A DNA stretch of 6,296 nt from the NCBI GenBank assembly GCA_031550915.1, contig JAVBOF010000108.1:1-6296 (forward strand), given 5' to 3'. The DNA is from JAVBOF01 sp031550915 (GTDB lineage Bacteria; Bacillota; Clostridia; Christensenellales; MGBC116941). The notes beneath the pieces were generated by a model. The model saw only the letters and a list, made by a program, of their open reading frames with translations, did no database searches and was not told where the DNA came from. Both the position numbers and the translations under genes were made by a program. Shown one piece after another: positions 5,317 through 6,296 of the stretch (the stretch's first letter is position 1; every line of letters starts with the position of its first letter).

Positions 5317-6296
5317 TCATACAGCTTCCTTAAGTTTTTCTATCAGCTTTGGTATAACTTTATAAAGATCTCCGACGATCCCAAAATCCGCAACGCCGAA
5401 AATTGGCGCTTCCGGATTTTTGTTTATTGCAACGATAAACTCCGATGTCTGCATTCCCGCTAAATGCTGGATAGCGCCGGAAATACCACAGGCGATATAC
5501 AGCCTTGGACGCACGGTTTTGCCGGTTTGGCCTACCTGATGGGTTTGCGCTATCCAACCGGCATCTACGGCAGCACGGGACGATCCGACTACTCCGCCAA
5601 GCGCATCCGCAAATTCTTCGATAAGCTTAAAGCCTTCAGGGCTGCCAAGTCCGCGGCCGCCAGACACGATTATATCAGCCTCGACCAGGTTAACGATATG
5701 CCGGATATCCTTTACGGTCTCCTCGACTATCGTATCTATATCGCTGCTTTCAAGTGCGAACGTTGCTTTATCTACAATGCCTTTGCGCTTAGCGTCATAT
5801 TCACCCTTCTGCATGACGCCGGGCCGCACAGTAGACATCTGAGGCCTGTGGTTCGGCGTGATGATCGTTGCCATAATATTGCCGCCGAACGCGGGGCGTG
5901 TTTGAAGGATTATCTTCCGCTGCTCATCTATCTCCAGCTTTGTGCAGTCCGCGGTCAAGCCGGTATTAAGCCTCGCCGCCAGCCTTGGACCAAGATCGCG
6001 GCCAATGTTCGTAGCGCCGATCAAGATGATCTCCGGCTTGCGCTCGTTTACAAGGTCCGCAATCACCTTCGTATATCCGTCGGTCGTATAAACATCCAAT
6101 AGGGCGTCTTCGGCTAAAATGACGCGGTCTGCGCCGTATGCGATCAGTTCTTCACAAAGATTCTCGCAGCCATTGCCAAGCAGCAGGGCTGAAAGTTCTA
6201 CCTGCAGATTGTCTGCAAGTTTACGGCCTTCTCCCAGCAATTCGAGTCCGGTTTGCATCAGTTGGTTTTCCCTCTGTTCCGCAAACACCCAAACGC
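5317..6296 (-). CDS. etfA: Electron transfer flavoprotein alpha subunit (start just outside window)
   Basis: EtfA pairs with EtfB to form the FAD-containing flavoprotein that passes electrons to or from acyl-CoA dehydrogenases or, in anaerobes, takes part in flavin-based bifurcation. In view are about 326 residues to the TGA at 5317-5319. The N-terminal domain has VWVFAEQR, LLGEGRKLA and the IGATNIGRDLGPRLAARL segment. The C-terminal FAD domain shows GGRGLGSPEGF, VGSSRAAVDAGW (Arg typical for FAD contact), QVGQTGKTV, GISGAIQH (5464-5487) and APIFGVADFGIVGD. The GTG at 6288 is not the start: the frame continues as V-W-V into the window edge, matching the usual EtfA N-terminus, so only a few codons are missing. 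There is no N-terminal ferredoxin domain of the CarE type. etfB and often an acyl-CoA dehydrogenase usually lie upstream; that is expectation, not seen. The gene ends at the bidirectional terminator, so it is last in its operon. Confidence 0.95.
   Translation of the reverse strand, partial: VWVFAEQRENQLMQTGLELLGEGRKLADNLQVELSALLLGNGCENLCEELIAYGADRVILAEDALLDVYTTDGYTKVIADLVNERKPEIILIGATNIGRDLGPRLAARLNTGLTADCTKLEIDEQRKIILQTRPAFGGNIMATIITPNHRPQMSTVRPGVMQKGEYDAKRKGIVDKATFALESSDIDTIVEETVKDIRHIVNLVEADIIVSGGRGLGSPEGFKLIEEFADALGGVVGSSRAAVDAGWIAQTHQVGQTGKTVRPRLYIACGISGAIQHLAGMQTSEFIVAINKNPEAPIFGVADFGIVGDLYKVIPKLIEKLKEAV

Noticed and set aside
5464..6102. Plus-strand frame of 212 codons opposite etfA
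   Set aside because: It is the antisense shadow of a strongly conserved gene, with no ribosome binding site and no recognisable domain.
6286..6288. GTG as the start codon of etfA
   Set aside because: The frame continues upstream as V-W to the window edge, and the VWVFAEQR order matches the usual EtfA N-terminus, so the true start lies outside.

Overview
The window reads as ordinary chromosomal DNA of an anaerobic, Firmicutes/Clostridia-type bacterium with moderate GC. The grounds are strong AGGAGG-type ribosome binding sites, compact intergenic regions, short intrinsic terminators, an electron-transfer flavoprotein, a [2Fe-2S] corrinoid-activator-type ASKHA protein and a Myb-like regulator related to the sporulation factor RsfA. 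I cannot assign genus or species from the sequence alone. No tRNA, rRNA, CRISPR array, insertion sequence, integrase or phage gene was seen.

Layout: (1) Bases 2-910 (+) are the 3' part of a gene for a protein with a Pro/Thr-rich linker and four bacterial SH3-like repeats. A clear terminator follows at 931-956. (2) Bases 1081-2682 (+) are a single-gene transcription unit with its own promoter (1020-1048). It encodes a ferredoxin-ASKHA fusion of the RACo/DUF4445 family, which reductively reactivates corrinoid proteins. A terminator follows at 2716-2752. (3) Bases 2791-3876 (-) are a 361-aa protein of unknown function. (4) A 372-base divergent intergenic region carries a perfect 15-bp palindrome just upstream of (5) bases 4249-5247 (+), a Myb/SANT-like DNA-binding protein with a coiled-coil C-terminal part. 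(6) A bidirectional terminator (5264-5294) separates it from (7) bases 5317-6296 (-), electron-transfer flavoprotein alpha subunit (etfA), which lacks only its first few codons.

How the genes relate: each unit appears to be transcribed separately. Terminators separate units 1/2, 2/3 and 5/7, and the unknown protein and the Myb-like regulator diverge from a shared control region. EtfA and the corrinoid activator both suit a strict anaerobe using low-potential electron transfer and corrinoid methyl-transfer chemistry, but nothing here ties them into one pathway. The two least understood items are the unknown protein / Myb-like regulator pair with its palindrome, and the compact, apparently orphan corrinoid activator.
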